A stretch of DNA of 64,000 nucleotides from Alcanivorax sp. Lineage in GTDB: Bacteria > Pseudomonadota > Gammaproteobacteria > Pseudomonadales > Alcanivoracaceae. The translations under genes and the position numbers were made by a program. The stretch spans positions 744,001 through 808,000 of the forward strand of contig CP051239.1 in NCBI GenBank assembly GCA_017794945.1, in the 5' to 3' direction. The first letter of the stretch is position 1, and each line of letters starts with the position of its first letter. The notes below the pieces were generated by a model, which did no database searches, was not told the origin of the DNA, and saw nothing but the letters and a program-made list of their open reading frames with translations. This document shows, in pieces, positions 1 to 7,999 of the stretch.

Positions 1-355
1 CCACGGTATACACCGGGGCCGGTTGGCGCAGCGGGCCCACCGCCAGCATCAACGCCACCAGCAGGGCGGCGCTGGCGAAGCGCCAGGCGGGGGTGCTCCG
101 CCACAGGCCGCGCCACCAGGGCACGGCGATGCCGGTCTCGCGGGCCAGGCGCCGCCACAGACCGGGGGGCAGACGCGCCGGTTCCAGCAGCTCCGCGGCG
201 CCCACCCAGTGTTCGCGCCAGTACGCCGCCTGCCGTGCGGCCTGCTCGTCCTCCGCCAACCAGCGCTCGATCTCCACCGCCTGCTCACCACGATGCAGAC
301 CGAGCACGTACTCGGCGATCAGCAGACGCTGTTCTTCCTGGTTATCGGGAATCAT
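1..355 (-). CDS. Anti-sigma factor, RskA-like (3' end outside window)
   Basis: Partial gene that runs off the left edge; 118 codons are visible. Its ATG overlaps the stop of the sigma-factor gene by four bases (ATGA), so the two are co-translated. The N-terminus (MIPDNQEEQRLLIAEYVLGL) and the following acidic helical region look like the anti-sigma domain of the RskA/anti-sigma-K family, which has no zinc-binding HxxxCxxC motif. A hydrophobic segment near residues 96-108 (ASAALLVALMLAV) is the expected single membrane span, after which the periplasmic part begins and is cut off. Expected role: hold the cognate ECF sigma factor at the inner membrane until an envelope signal arrives. The inducing signal cannot be read from the sequence. 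Confidence 0.8.
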   Translation of the reverse strand, partial: MIPDNQEEQRLLIAEYVLGLHRGEQAVEIERWLAEDEQAARQAAYWREHWVGAAELLEPARLPPGLWRRLARETGIAVPWWRGLWRSTPAWRFASAALLVALMLAVGPLRQPAPVYTV

Positions 356-906
356 AGCCGCAGACACTCCTGAAGCCCTTTAAGCCCGGTGCGGACCCGG
401 CTTTTGATGGTGCCCAGGGGCACCGCTAATGTTTCGGCGATCTGCTCATAGGTGAACCCCTGGTAGAACGCCATCAATATCGGCCGGCGCCGGTCGCCCT
501 GCAACCCGCGCAGGCACTCCTGCATGGCGCGCCGCTGGTCGGACTGCATGGAGCACTGTTCCGGGTTGGGCCCGGGATCCGGCCAGTCGTCCCCGGGCAG
601 CGCCTCGGCGTCGTCACGCTTCGCCCGGCGGTGTTGATTGATCAGCCGATAGCGGAGCAGCGCGTACAACCAGGCCCGGGCACTGCCCTTTTCGGGGTGA
701 AACCGGACGGCGTTACGCCACACCTGCACGAACGTATCCTGCAGCGCCTCCTCCGCCAGCTCGGGGTCGCCGGTGAGCCGGCGCGCCAGGGCCAGCATCC
801 GTGGCGCCTCCAAACGGTACAGCCGTTGAAAGGCCTTGGCGTCGCCTCGGCCGCAGGCCAGCAGCCATACCGTGGCTTGCTCCAGTTCGTGATTCGACTC
901 GTCCAT
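352..906 (-). CDS. ECF-family RNA polymerase sigma factor (SigK/RpoE-like)
   Basis: 184 residues, normal length for an ECF sigma factor. Region 2 is visible around residues 20-90 (FQRLYRLEAPRMLALARRL, then the DTFVQVW motif of region 2.3/2.4). Region 4 is at about residues 125-180 with a helix-turn-helix (YEQIAETLAVPLGTIKSRV). It directs RNA polymerase to a small regulon under control of the overlapping anti-sigma gene downstream. ECF sigma factors commonly activate their own promoter; the upstream DNA has a TTGACA hexamer near 967 on the minus strand but no convincing -10 partner. The target genes are not evident. The beta-propeller lipoprotein encoded just upstream on the same strand is a possible regulon member, by position only. 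Confidence 0.88.
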   Translation of the reverse strand: MDESNHELEQATVWLLACGRGDAKAFQRLYRLEAPRMLALARRLTGDPELAEEALQDTFVQVWRNAVRFHPEKGSARAWLYALLRYRLINQHRRAKRDDAEALPGDDWPDPGPNPEQCSMQSDQRRAMQECLRGLQGDRRRPILMAFYQGFTYEQIAETLAVPLGTIKSRVRTGLKGLQECLRL

Positions 907-977
907 GGCGGTTCCGGCGCGGTGTGAATAAAACGCGATGGTCCACCGCGCCGCGAGAAGACCGTGTCAATGTCGGG

Positions 978-1065
978 CTACGAAGCCAGTTTTGTAGAAG
1001 CTTCGCCCTGTGGGGGCGGGCCTGTGGGAGCTTGCCTGCAAGCTCCCACAAAACTGGCTTCGTAG
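978..1065. repeat. Nested REP-like palindrome
   Basis: An outer perfect 18-bp inverted repeat (978-995 with 1048-1065) encloses an inner perfect 12-bp inverted repeat (GTGGGAGCTTGC at 1024-1035 with its complement at 1038-1049, two-base loop). The inner GTGGGAGC unit recurs at 30789, 61436 and 62224, so this is one member of a dispersed REP-like extragenic palindrome family. It lies between the sigma-factor gene and the lipoprotein gene. Confidence 0.85.
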
Positions 1066-1093
1066 AACGCTTTGTTGCTTGAGTCCGGGAAAG

Positions 1094-1115
1094 GAGCCGC
1101 CCTTGCAGGCGGCTC
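1094..1115 (-). terminator. Probable terminator of the lipoprotein gene
   Basis: GAGCCGCC at 1094-1101 pairs with GGCGGCTC at 1108-1115 around a six-base loop. On the minus strand it lies 30 bases after the lipoprotein stop codon and is followed by a pyrimidine-rich stretch (CTTTCCC). The T-run is weak, so intrinsic termination is likely but not certain. Confidence 0.55.
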
Positions 1116-1144
1116 GTTCCGGTTTTCTCTGTGACGCGAGCCTG

Positions 1145-3148
1145 TTACTCGGGCGCGCGGCCCAGGTAATCGGCGATCAGCACCACGGATTCCGGCGCCG
1201 CCTGGGCGATGGACGCGTCCGGGCTGACGTCGCCGCCGGCGGAGCTGAGGATGTTATCGAAACGCAGCACCATGCCCTGGGACTTTTCAGCCACATAGAG
1301 GTTGGCGCCGTCGAAGGCGATATCCACCGGGTTGCCGAGCATGGTGTTACCGACCGCGTTGTTGTCCTCGTCGTCGATGCGCACCGCCACGTTGGTGATG
1401 CCGTCGGCGCTGGAGGCGTTGTCCAACACGTACAGCTTGCCGTCGGTGGGGTTGGCGCCGCTGCCCACGTCGGACAGGATCAGCTTGTCGCCATCCGCCA
1501 CGTGCACGATACCGTGCAGGTTGGTGGGCGCCGCGAAGGCGTTGCCGCCTTCCCCGGGCACGATGGTGCGGTCGGCGCCGCCGGCGCCACGGTCGCTGCT
1601 CAGATCGTCATAGACCGCCACGGTGCCGTCGGTGAGCGCCACGTACAGGCGGTCGCCTTCGGGATCGTAGTCGAGATCCCAGGGTTGCACGGTGAGCGGA
1701 ATATTGAAGATCGGCGCCACGTTACCGTCGGCCTGGGCGCCGAACACACGCACCGAACCCGGCGCGCTGTTTTCGGTGACCAGCACCCAGCCCAGCTCGT
1801 CGGCGATGTCGAAGCCCTTGGGCGCCATCAGGCCGGTGTTGGCGCCGGAAATCAGACGGTCGCGGCTCAGGTTGAAGCTTTCACCGTCGCGGCCCACGCC
1901 GACCCGGTTAAGCACGGCGATGCCGCTGTCGTAGGTGGCGTAGGCGTCGCCGGTCTGGTTGACGCTGATGCTCTCCACCGGCTGACCGACGGAGAAGTCG
2001 CGGGTCTGGGCGGTCAGGTCGGTGTTGTAGACCAGCACGTCCGGGTTGGCGTCATCCGGATCCGGGTTGCGGGTCACCATCACGCCGTTGATCGTCACGG
2101 CGGTGTCTTCCAGATCGGACAGGTCGGGTTGTACCGGGCTGTCCTTGATCACGGCCAGGGACTCGGGCTTGATGCTGTCCACCGTCTTGTCCGGCGCCAC
2201 GTCGCCGGAGGGACCGCTGAGTACGCCGCGGTAGACCAGGATGGCGTCGTTGGACTTTTCCGCGATGTAGGCGTTGCCGCCGTCGAGCACCAGATCCACC
2301 GGGTTACCCAGCAGGGTGGCCGGGCCGTTGACGGTGCGGGCCGGGGTCACGGTGCCGTTGGCGGTGGAGGCGTTTTCGATCACGTACAGGCGGCCATCGT
2401 CGGCGATGGCGGCGTCACCCACATCGGTGACCACCAGGGTGTCGCTGTCGGCGTCGTAGCCGATGCCGTGCATGTTGGACGTCATGCCGGCGCTGTCCGG
2501 GGTGATTTCACGGGCACCGGCGACGCTGAAGCCGCTCGCCACATAGTTGTCGGCGACCAGGATGGTGCCGTTGGTCATGGCCAGGAACACCCGGTCGGCG
2601 GCTTCGTCGTAGGCCAGATCCCAGGCGTTGCCGGCCAGCGCGGTGGAGGCCAGCGGCGTGGCGCCGGTGCCGGCGGTGGTGCCGTAAATCTCGATGCTGT
2701 TGCCGTTGATGTTGGCGGCCATGAGCAGGCCGGCCTCGTGGGCGATCGCCACGCCTTTCAGGTTGGAAGAGCCGGTGACCGTGAAGGATCGGTCCAGGGT
2801 GGCCACCGGAGCGGCGCCGTCCTGACGGTCGAGCAGTTTATGCAGCGTCTGAACGCTGCTGGGCACCGCGGTGTCGTCGGCGGCGTGCACGTTACCGAGC
2901 AGGTCCAGCACGATGCCTTCGTTGGCGTCGGCGTTGAAGGTGGACTGAACGCGCAGGCCACTGTCGAGCTGGTCGATCTGGCCGACGCTGCCGCCGCCGT
3001 TGTGCATCACCAGCAGCGGCGAATCCTGATTGCCGCCATTATTATTGCCGGGAACGAAACTGCTGCCACCATTGCCACCACAGGCGGCCAGGGTCACGGC
3101 CAGCGCCAGCGGCGACAGCCAGTAAAGACCATTGGTATTCAAGTTCAT
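1145..3148 (-). CDS. Large beta-propeller lipoprotein with internal duplication
   Basis: 667 residues starting at ATG 3148, chosen for the AAGGAG ribosome site seven bases upstream; a longer open frame exists but enters promoter DNA. The N-terminus is a lipoprotein signal ending in the lipobox LAAC, so the mature protein should be lipid-anchored. The rest is a tandem duplication. Residues about 70-370 and 375-667 share the same succession of short strands (NAWDLAYDEAADRVFLAMTNGT against QPWDLDYDPEGDRLYVALTDGT; LLGNPVDLVLDGGNAYIAEKS against MLGNPVDIAFDGANLYVAEKS). The blades resemble NHL/YVTN-type beta-propellers, often used for surface binding. No catalytic motif is visible. A terminator-like hairpin follows. 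Ligand and role are unknown. Confidence 0.85.
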   Translation of the reverse strand: MNLNTNGLYWLSPLALAVTLAACGGNGGSSFVPGNNNGGNQDSPLLVMHNGGGSVGQIDQLDSGLRVQSTFNADANEGIVLDLLGNVHAADDTAVPSSVQTLHKLLDRQDGAAPVATLDRSFTVTGSSNLKGVAIAHEAGLLMAANINGNSIEIYGTTAGTGATPLASTALAGNAWDLAYDEAADRVFLAMTNGTILVADNYVASGFSVAGAREITPDSAGMTSNMHGIGYDADSDTLVVTDVGDAAIADDGRLYVIENASTANGTVTPARTVNGPATLLGNPVDLVLDGGNAYIAEKSNDAILVYRGVLSGPSGDVAPDKTVDSIKPESLAVIKDSPVQPDLSDLEDTAVTINGVMVTRNPDPDDANPDVLVYNTDLTAQTRDFSVGQPVESISVNQTGDAYATYDSGIAVLNRVGVGRDGESFNLSRDRLISGANTGLMAPKGFDIADELGWVLVTENSAPGSVRVFGAQADGNVAPIFNIPLTVQPWDLDYDPEGDRLYVALTDGTVAVYDDLSSDRGAGGADRTIVPGEGGNAFAAPTNLHGIVHVADGDKLILSDVGSGANPTDGKLYVLDNASSADGITNVAVRIDDEDNNAVGNTMLGNPVDIAFDGANLYVAEKSQGMVLRFDNILSSAGGDVSPDASIAQAAPESVVLIADYLGRAPE

Positions 3149-3392
3149 GCTCTCTCTCCTTGCTTCATCATGAAGGGGGCGGCCGGAGGTCGCCCGAACC
3201 GGGAATCGAGATCCCGTATGGGAATACCCGCCCCATGACGGCCCGGATGTAGCGAAACGTAACGATTTGTACGCGCTGAGAGAGTGCCGCGATCTAACGG
3301 CATGGCGAAAGGATATAAATGAGCGCTTTATTTTGCCGTTCCGGAATATAGAATCATCACCTCCCGCAACCACCGTAAGGAGCCCGCCGCCC

Positions 3393-4241
3393 ATGTCCTC
3401 CGCGAACCGGCCCCACAAATGGCACCAATGGACGCTGGTCGCCGCCGCGTTCGCCGCCGTGGTGGTGTTGCTGGTATTGCCGCTGGTGGTGATCTTCGCC
3501 GAGGCCTTCGCCCAGGGCGCCGGCATGGTGGTGGATAACCTGACCAGCAGCGATATGATCGGCGCCATCCAGCTCACCGTGATCGTGGCGCTGATCACGG
3601 TGCCGGTGAATCTCATCTTCGGGGTGCTGCTGGCCTGGTGCGTGACCCGCTACGAATTCCGCGGCCGCAAGCTGCTCAGCACCTTGATCGACATTCCGTT
3701 CGCCATGTCGCCGGTGGTCGCCGGTCTGTGCTATCTGGTGGTGTACGGCGGCCAGGGCCTGGTGGGCCAATGGCTGGACGACCGCTTCGACGTGCAGTTG
3801 ATGTTCGCGCTGCCGGGCATGGTGATGGTCACCGTGTTCGTCACCTGCCCCTATGTGGCGCGGGTGCTGATTCCGCTGATGCAGTCCCAGGGCACCGAGG
3901 AAGAGGAAGCGGCGATTCTGCTGGGCGCGTCCGGCTGGCAGGCGTTCTGGTACGTGACGCTGCCGAGAATCCGCTGGGCGCTGCTCTACGGCGTGGTGCT
4001 GACCAACGCCCGGGCGGTGGGGGAATTCGGCGCGGTGAGCGTGGTGTCCGGCCTGATCCGTGGCGAAACCCTGACCCTGCCGCTGCTGATCCAGATGCTT
4101 AACGAGGACTACAACACCGTGGGCGCCTTCACCGCCGCCGGGCTGCTGGGGGCCATGGCGCTGGTCACCCTGCTTCTGAAAACGGTGCTGGAATGGCGCC
4201 AGAGCAGCAAACTGAACGCCGCCGAGGAGACCCTGACATGA
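3393..4241 (+). CDS. cysW: Sulfate/thiosulfate ABC transporter permease CysW
   Basis: 282 residues from ATG 3393, preceded by AAGGAG (3376-3381). An in-frame extension up to 3267 lacks conservation and was rejected. Six membrane segments are present and the cytoplasmic EAA loop is clear ([20 protein letters not shown]). The stretch [15 protein letters not shown] is highly diagnostic of CysW. CysW normally pairs with CysT to form the inner-membrane channel for sulfate/thiosulfate, energised by CysA and fed by a periplasmic binding protein. Here only cysA follows, with an ATGA overlap. Neither cysT nor sbp/cysP is next to it; the upstream gene is an unrelated divergent lipoprotein. The missing subunits may be encoded elsewhere. 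Confidence 0.92.
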   Translation: MSSANRPHKWHQWTLVAAAFAAVVVLLVLPLVVIFAEAFAQGAGMVVDNLTSSDMIGAIQLTVIVALITVPVNLIFGVLLAWCVTRYEFRGRKLLSTLIDIPFAMSPVVAGLCYLVVYGGQGLVGQWLDDRFDVQLMFALPGMVMVTVFVTCPYVARVLIPLMQSQGTEEEEAAILLGASGWQAFWYVTLPRIRWALLYGVVLTNARAVGEFGAVSVVSGLIRGETLTLPLLIQMLNEDYNTVGAFTAAGLLGAMALVTLLLKTVLEWRQSSKLNAAEETLT

Positions 4242-5332
4242 GCATCCGCGTTGACGGCATCCGCAAGACGTTCGGCGGCTTCGCCGCACTGGATGACATT
4301 TCCCTGAACGTGCCCCAGGGCGAGCTGGTGGGCCTGCTGGGCCCGTCCGGTTCCGGCAAGACCACCCTGCTGCGCATTATCGCCGGCCTGGAAAAACCGG
4401 ACCGGGGCCGGGTGCTGTTCAACGAGCGCGACGTCACCACGCTGGACGTGCGCCGCCGCAAGGTGGGCTTCGTCTTCCAGCAGTACGCCCTGTTCCGCCA
4501 CCTGACCGTGGCCGACAACGTGGCCTTCGGGCTGCGCATGCTGCCGCGCGCCGAGCGCCCCGGCCGCGACGCCATACGCGCCCGGGTCCGTGAGTTGCTC
4601 GAGCTGGTGCAGATGGACCGCATGGCCGGCCGCTACCCGGCGCAGCTGTCCGGCGGCCAGAAGCAGCGTGTCGCGCTGGCCCGCGCCCTGGCCCTGGAAC
4701 CGGAGGTGCTGCTGCTCGACGAGCCCTTCGGCGCCCTGGACGCCAAGGTGCGCAAGGAACTGCGCCGCTGGCTGCGCCATCTGCACGAACAGATCTCGGT
4801 GACCAGCGTTTTCGTCACCCACGACCAGGAAGAGGCCATGGAGGTGTCCGACCAGGTGGTGGTGATGAGCCAGGGCCATATCGAGCAGATCGGCAGCCCG
4901 CTGACCGTCTACGAACAGCCGGCCAGCCGCTTCGTGTTCGATTTCCTGGGCCACATCAATGCCCTGGAAGGCCTCTACGACGGCGCCGTCTGGCAGTCCG
5001 GCGAGGCGCGCCTGCGCCTGAACACCCACGGCGCCTGCCCGGACGGCGCCCTCACGCTGTACCTGCGCCCCCACGAGGCGACGCTCGCCAAGGCCCCCGC
5101 GGACCACGCCCATCTGCCGGTGAAACTGGCCGCGCGCAGCGTGTTCGGGGGCACCGTCACCCTGGAGCTGGAGCCGCGCGGCTGGGGCGCCGGCGTGCTG
5201 GAGGTGGAGCTGGACCGGGACACCTGGGCGGCCCTGGCACCGGGCCGCGACGACACCCTCTACCTGCTGCCGCGCAGCCTGCAGACGGTCACCTGCGACG
5301 GTGATCTGGGCCCGCGCGTGGCGCCGGCCTGA
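4238..5332 (+). CDS. cysA: Sulfate/thiosulfate ABC transporter ATP-binding protein CysA
   Basis: 364 residues, start ATG 4238 overlapping the cysW stop by four bases. The ABC domain holds Walker A (GPSGSGKTT), the Q-loop (FVFQQYALF), the signature [15 protein letters not shown], Walker B ([12 protein letters not shown]) and the H-loop (FVTHDQEEA). A C-terminal TOBE-like domain (about residues 240-360) is the regulatory extension usual in CysA. It hydrolyses ATP to drive sulfate or thiosulfate import through CysW and a partner permease. It is the second and last gene of this two-gene operon; the next gene, phoH, is 144 bases away. Confidence 0.93.
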   Translation: MSIRVDGIRKTFGGFAALDDISLNVPQGELVGLLGPSGSGKTTLLRIIAGLEKPDRGRVLFNERDVTTLDVRRRKVGFVFQQYALFRHLTVADNVAFGLRMLPRAERPGRDAIRARVRELLELVQMDRMAGRYPAQLSGGQKQRVALARALALEPEVLLLDEPFGALDAKVRKELRRWLRHLHEQISVTSVFVTHDQEEAMEVSDQVVVMSQGHIEQIGSPLTVYEQPASRFVFDFLGHINALEGLYDGAVWQSGEARLRLNTHGACPDGALTLYLRPHEATLAKAPADHAHLPVKLAARSVFGGTVTLELEPRGWGAGVLEVELDRDTWAALAPGRDDTLYLLPRSLQTVTCDGDLGPRVAPA

Positions 5333-5476
5333 ACGGCCCTGTCCGAAAACCCGGCCACGGCGCTTGCCCCGACGCCGGGGGCCGGGCTAGAGTGCCGGCT
5401 GAGAGGGTTCCCCAGCGGGCCCCTTGAGAGTATTCTGAATTCATCGACAACCGCCCCAGGGGCCATCTCTCCCAAC

Positions 5477-6466
5477 TTGGACACACCAGCCGCTTCCCAG
5501 CAAGTCAGTCTTGAACCCTACGACTCCCGCCGTCTGGCCAGCCTGTGCGGCCGTCTCGACGAGCATATCAAGCAGATCGCCGACCGCCTGCACGTGGACA
5601 TCCGCAACCGTGGCAACCTGTTCCACCTGTCCGGCGACTCGCGGGCGGTGCAGGCCGCGTCCACCGTGCTCAACGACCTGTACGCCCAGACCGCCGACAC
5701 CGAGGACCTGACCCCGGAAATGGTGCACCTGCATCTGCAGCAATCCGAGCTGTCCGAGAAGGTCGACAACACGGTGGCGTTCCCCAGCGACGATGTGGTG
5801 ATCCGCACCAAGCGCGTGCGCATCAAGCCGCGCGGCGGCCACCAGCGCGAGTACGTGAAAGCGATCCGCCGCTTCGACATCAATTTCGGCATCGGCCCGG
5901 CGGGCACCGGCAAGACCTGGCTGGCAGTGGCTTGCGCGGTGGACGCCCTGGAGAAATCCGAGGTGCAGCGCATTCTGCTGGTGCGTCCGGCGGTGGAGGC
6001 CGGCGAAAAGCTGGGCTTTCTGCCCGGCGACCTGGCGGAAAAGATCGACCCCTATCTGCGGCCGCTCTACGACGCCCTCTACGAAATGCTCGGTTTCGAG
6101 AAAGTGGCCAAGCTGATGGACCGTCTGGTGATCGAGGTGGCGCCGCTCGCCTATATGCGCGGGCGCACCCTGAACAACAGCTTCGTGATCCTCGACGAGG
6201 CGCAGAACACCACCCCGGAACAGATGAAGATGTTCCTGACGCGCATCGGCTTTGGCTCCAAGGCGGTGATCACCGGCGACGTCACCCAGGTGGACCTGCC
6301 GCGCCATCAGAAATCCGGGCTGGTCAACGCCCTGGAAGTGCTCGCCGGCGAACAGGAAATCGGCGTCACCCGTTTCGACAGCCGCGACGTGGTCCGCCAC
6401 CCGCTGGTGCAACGCATAGTAGAGGCCTACGACCGTCATGAGCGGGATACCGACCCCCAACGTTGA
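5477..6466 (+). CDS. ybeZ: PhoH-like ATPase (YbeZ)
   Basis: 329 residues. The start is a TTG at 5477; no ATG/GTG gives the conserved N-terminus, and MDTPAASQQ... aligns in register with other PhoH-like starts. An N-terminal KH-like region (residues about 15-95) precedes the P-loop (GPAGTGKTWLAV, about residue 140) and the PhoH Walker B (ILDEAQNTTPEQMK). PhoH proteins are predicted RNA-associated ATPases or helicases and act with YbeY in ribosome quality control and rRNA processing. The usual upstream partner miaB is absent. It overlaps ybeY by 29 bases and leads the ybeZ-ybeY-ybeX unit. A weak -10-like TATTCT occurs at 5431. Confidence 0.92.
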   Translation: MDTPAASQQVSLEPYDSRRLASLCGRLDEHIKQIADRLHVDIRNRGNLFHLSGDSRAVQAASTVLNDLYAQTADTEDLTPEMVHLHLQQSELSEKVDNTVAFPSDDVVIRTKRVRIKPRGGHQREYVKAIRRFDINFGIGPAGTGKTWLAVACAVDALEKSEVQRILLVRPAVEAGEKLGFLPGDLAEKIDPYLRPLYDALYEMLGFEKVAKLMDRLVIEVAPLAYMRGRTLNNSFVILDEAQNTTPEQMKMFLTRIGFGSKAVITGDVTQVDLPRHQKSGLVNALEVLAGEQEIGVTRFDSRDVVRHPLVQRIVEAYDRHERDTDPQR

Positions 6467-6944
6467 AGTCCAGTGGGCCAGCGACGCCCCGGACGCCCCC
6501 GACGAAGCCGACTTACGCGCCTGGGCCGTGAAAGCCGTGGCGGTGGCCGGCGGCGTGGTCGGCGACATCACCCTGCGGGTGGTGGACGACGCGGAAATCC
6601 AGACCCTGAACCGGGAATACCGGGGCAAGGACAAGCCCACCAATGTGCTGTCCTTCCCGTTCGAAATGCCGGAAGGGCTGCCCGAGGACGCCTGCGCGCC
6701 GCTGCTCGGCGACATCGTGATCAGCGCCCCGGTGGTGCGGCGGGAAGCCGCCGAACAGGACAAACCCCTGGACGCCCACTGGGCGCACATGGTCACCCAC
6801 GGCGTGTTGCACCTGCTCGGCTTTGACCACATCGACGACGACGACGCGGACGTGATGGAAGCCCTGGAAATCCGCGCCCTCGCCGAGCAAGGCTTTCCCG
6901 ACCCCTATACCGTTTCCCATTCAAGCAAGGAGTTGCATCTCTAA
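6438..6944 (+). CDS. ybeY: Endoribonuclease YbeY
   Basis: 168 residues. The zinc-binding signature H-x3-H-x5-H is intact (HGVLHLLGFDH, about residues 119-129), as is the central EYRGKDKPTNVLSFPFE block. YbeY is a single-strand endoribonuclease needed for 16S rRNA 3' maturation and 70S ribosome quality control. The reading frame starts inside the last 29 bases of ybeZ and ends with TAA overlapping the ATG of ybeX by one base, indicating tight translational coupling. The N-terminal ten residues are variable in this family, so the exact start is slightly uncertain. Confidence 0.95.
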   Translation: MSGIPTPNVEVQWASDAPDAPDEADLRAWAVKAVAVAGGVVGDITLRVVDDAEIQTLNREYRGKDKPTNVLSFPFEMPEGLPEDACAPLLGDIVISAPVVRREAAEQDKPLDAHWAHMVTHGVLHLLGFDHIDDDDADVMEALEIRALAEQGFPDPYTVSHSSKELHL

Positions 6945-7819
6945 TGTCGGACGACTATTCCGATAATGGCACCAGCCGAAGTTGGCTGGAGCGCGTCGGC
7001 CAGTTCTTCACTTCCACCCCCGGTTCCCGGGACGAACTGCTGGACCTGATGCGCTCCATGCGCGACAGCGACATTATTGACGGCGACACCCTGGGCATCA
7101 TCGAAGGCGCCATCTGCGTCAGCGAAATGCAGGTGCGCGAAATCCTGATTCCCCGTTCGCAGATGGTCAGCATCCGCGCCTCCGACGACCCGCGCGACTT
7201 TCTGCCCACCATCATCGACTGCGCCCACAGCCGCTTCCCGGTGCTCGGCGACGACCCGGACGAGATCATCGGCATCCTGCTCGCCAAGGACCTGCTGGCA
7301 CTGATTCTGGAACCGGCGCGCATGGAGCGTTTCGTGATCAAGGACCACGTGCGCTCGGCGATGGTGGTGCCGGAATCCAAGCGGCTGGATTCGCTGCTGC
7401 GCGAATTCCGCATCACCAAGAATCACATGGCCATCGTGGTCAATGAATACGGCGGCGTGGCCGGCCTGGTGACCATCGAGGACGTGCTGGAGCAGATTGT
7501 CGGCGAGATCGAGGACGAACACGACATCGATGACGACGACTACCTGATCAAGGACCTGGAAGGCGACGACTTCACGGTCAAGGCGATCACCCCCATCGAC
7601 GAATTCAACGAGCACTTCAAAACCCAGTACCGCGATGATGAATTCGATACCATCGGCGGCCTGGTGATGCAGGCCTTCGGCCACCTGCCCCAGCGGGAAG
7701 AGTCGGTCGACATGGGCAACCTGCGCTTCACCGTGCTCAGCGCCGACGGCCGCACCATCCGCCTGCTGCGGGTGGCGCCGCTGGACGCGGACGGCGACAG
7801 CGAAACCACCGACGGCTGA
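6944..7819 (+). CDS. ybeX: CBS-domain protein YbeX (CorC/HlyC family)
   Basis: 291 residues. Two CBS repeats occupy about residues 65-185 (IPRSQMVSI... and FRITKNHMAIVVNEYGGVAGLVTIEDVLEQIVGEI), followed by the CorC_HlyC transporter-associated domain (about 200-285). There is no membrane segment, so this is the soluble YbeX/CorC type. It has been linked to magnesium/cobalt efflux and to ribosome assembly in E. coli. Third gene of the ybeZYX operon; in many gammaproteobacteria lnt follows directly, but here a lipoprotein hydrolase gene has been inserted between them. Confidence 0.93.
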   Translation: MSDDYSDNGTSRSWLERVGQFFTSTPGSRDELLDLMRSMRDSDIIDGDTLGIIEGAICVSEMQVREILIPRSQMVSIRASDDPRDFLPTIIDCAHSRFPVLGDDPDEIIGILLAKDLLALILEPARMERFVIKDHVRSAMVVPESKRLDSLLREFRITKNHMAIVVNEYGGVAGLVTIEDVLEQIVGEIEDEHDIDDDDYLIKDLEGDDFTVKAITPIDEFNEHFKTQYRDDEFDTIGGLVMQAFGHLPQREESVDMGNLRFTVLSADGRTIRLLRVAPLDADGDSETTDG

Positions 7820-7999
7820 CGCCGTGCCCCCACGCCGCGCACCGGCATGACAGGATCGCATGCCCCATTCGGGGGATGAAACGGCGCGGCGGACTGCTAT
7901 TCTCTCCAATTGTAAAACGGGCGCGCCGCCCACTAATAACAACATCGTCAACGTGGCTCCTTCGGCGTACCGAACGGGCCAACGTCAAGGAGAGACGCC

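Noticed and set aside
1010..3238. A 742-codon open frame on the plus strand opposite the lipoprotein gene
   Set aside because: Its composition (runs of Gly, Val, His, Gln) is that of an antisense shadow in high-GC DNA; the minus-strand frame has a signal peptide, lipobox, ribosome site and internal repeats.
3149..3392. Remnant of cysT or a binding-protein gene before cysW
   Set aside because: None of the frames in this gap encodes a recognisable transporter fragment; it reads as divergent promoter DNA.
5401..5476. Possible heat-shock (RpoH) promoter before the phoH-like gene
   Set aside because: CTTGAG is present near 5423, but no CCCCAT-like -10 lies at the right distance (13-15 bases).
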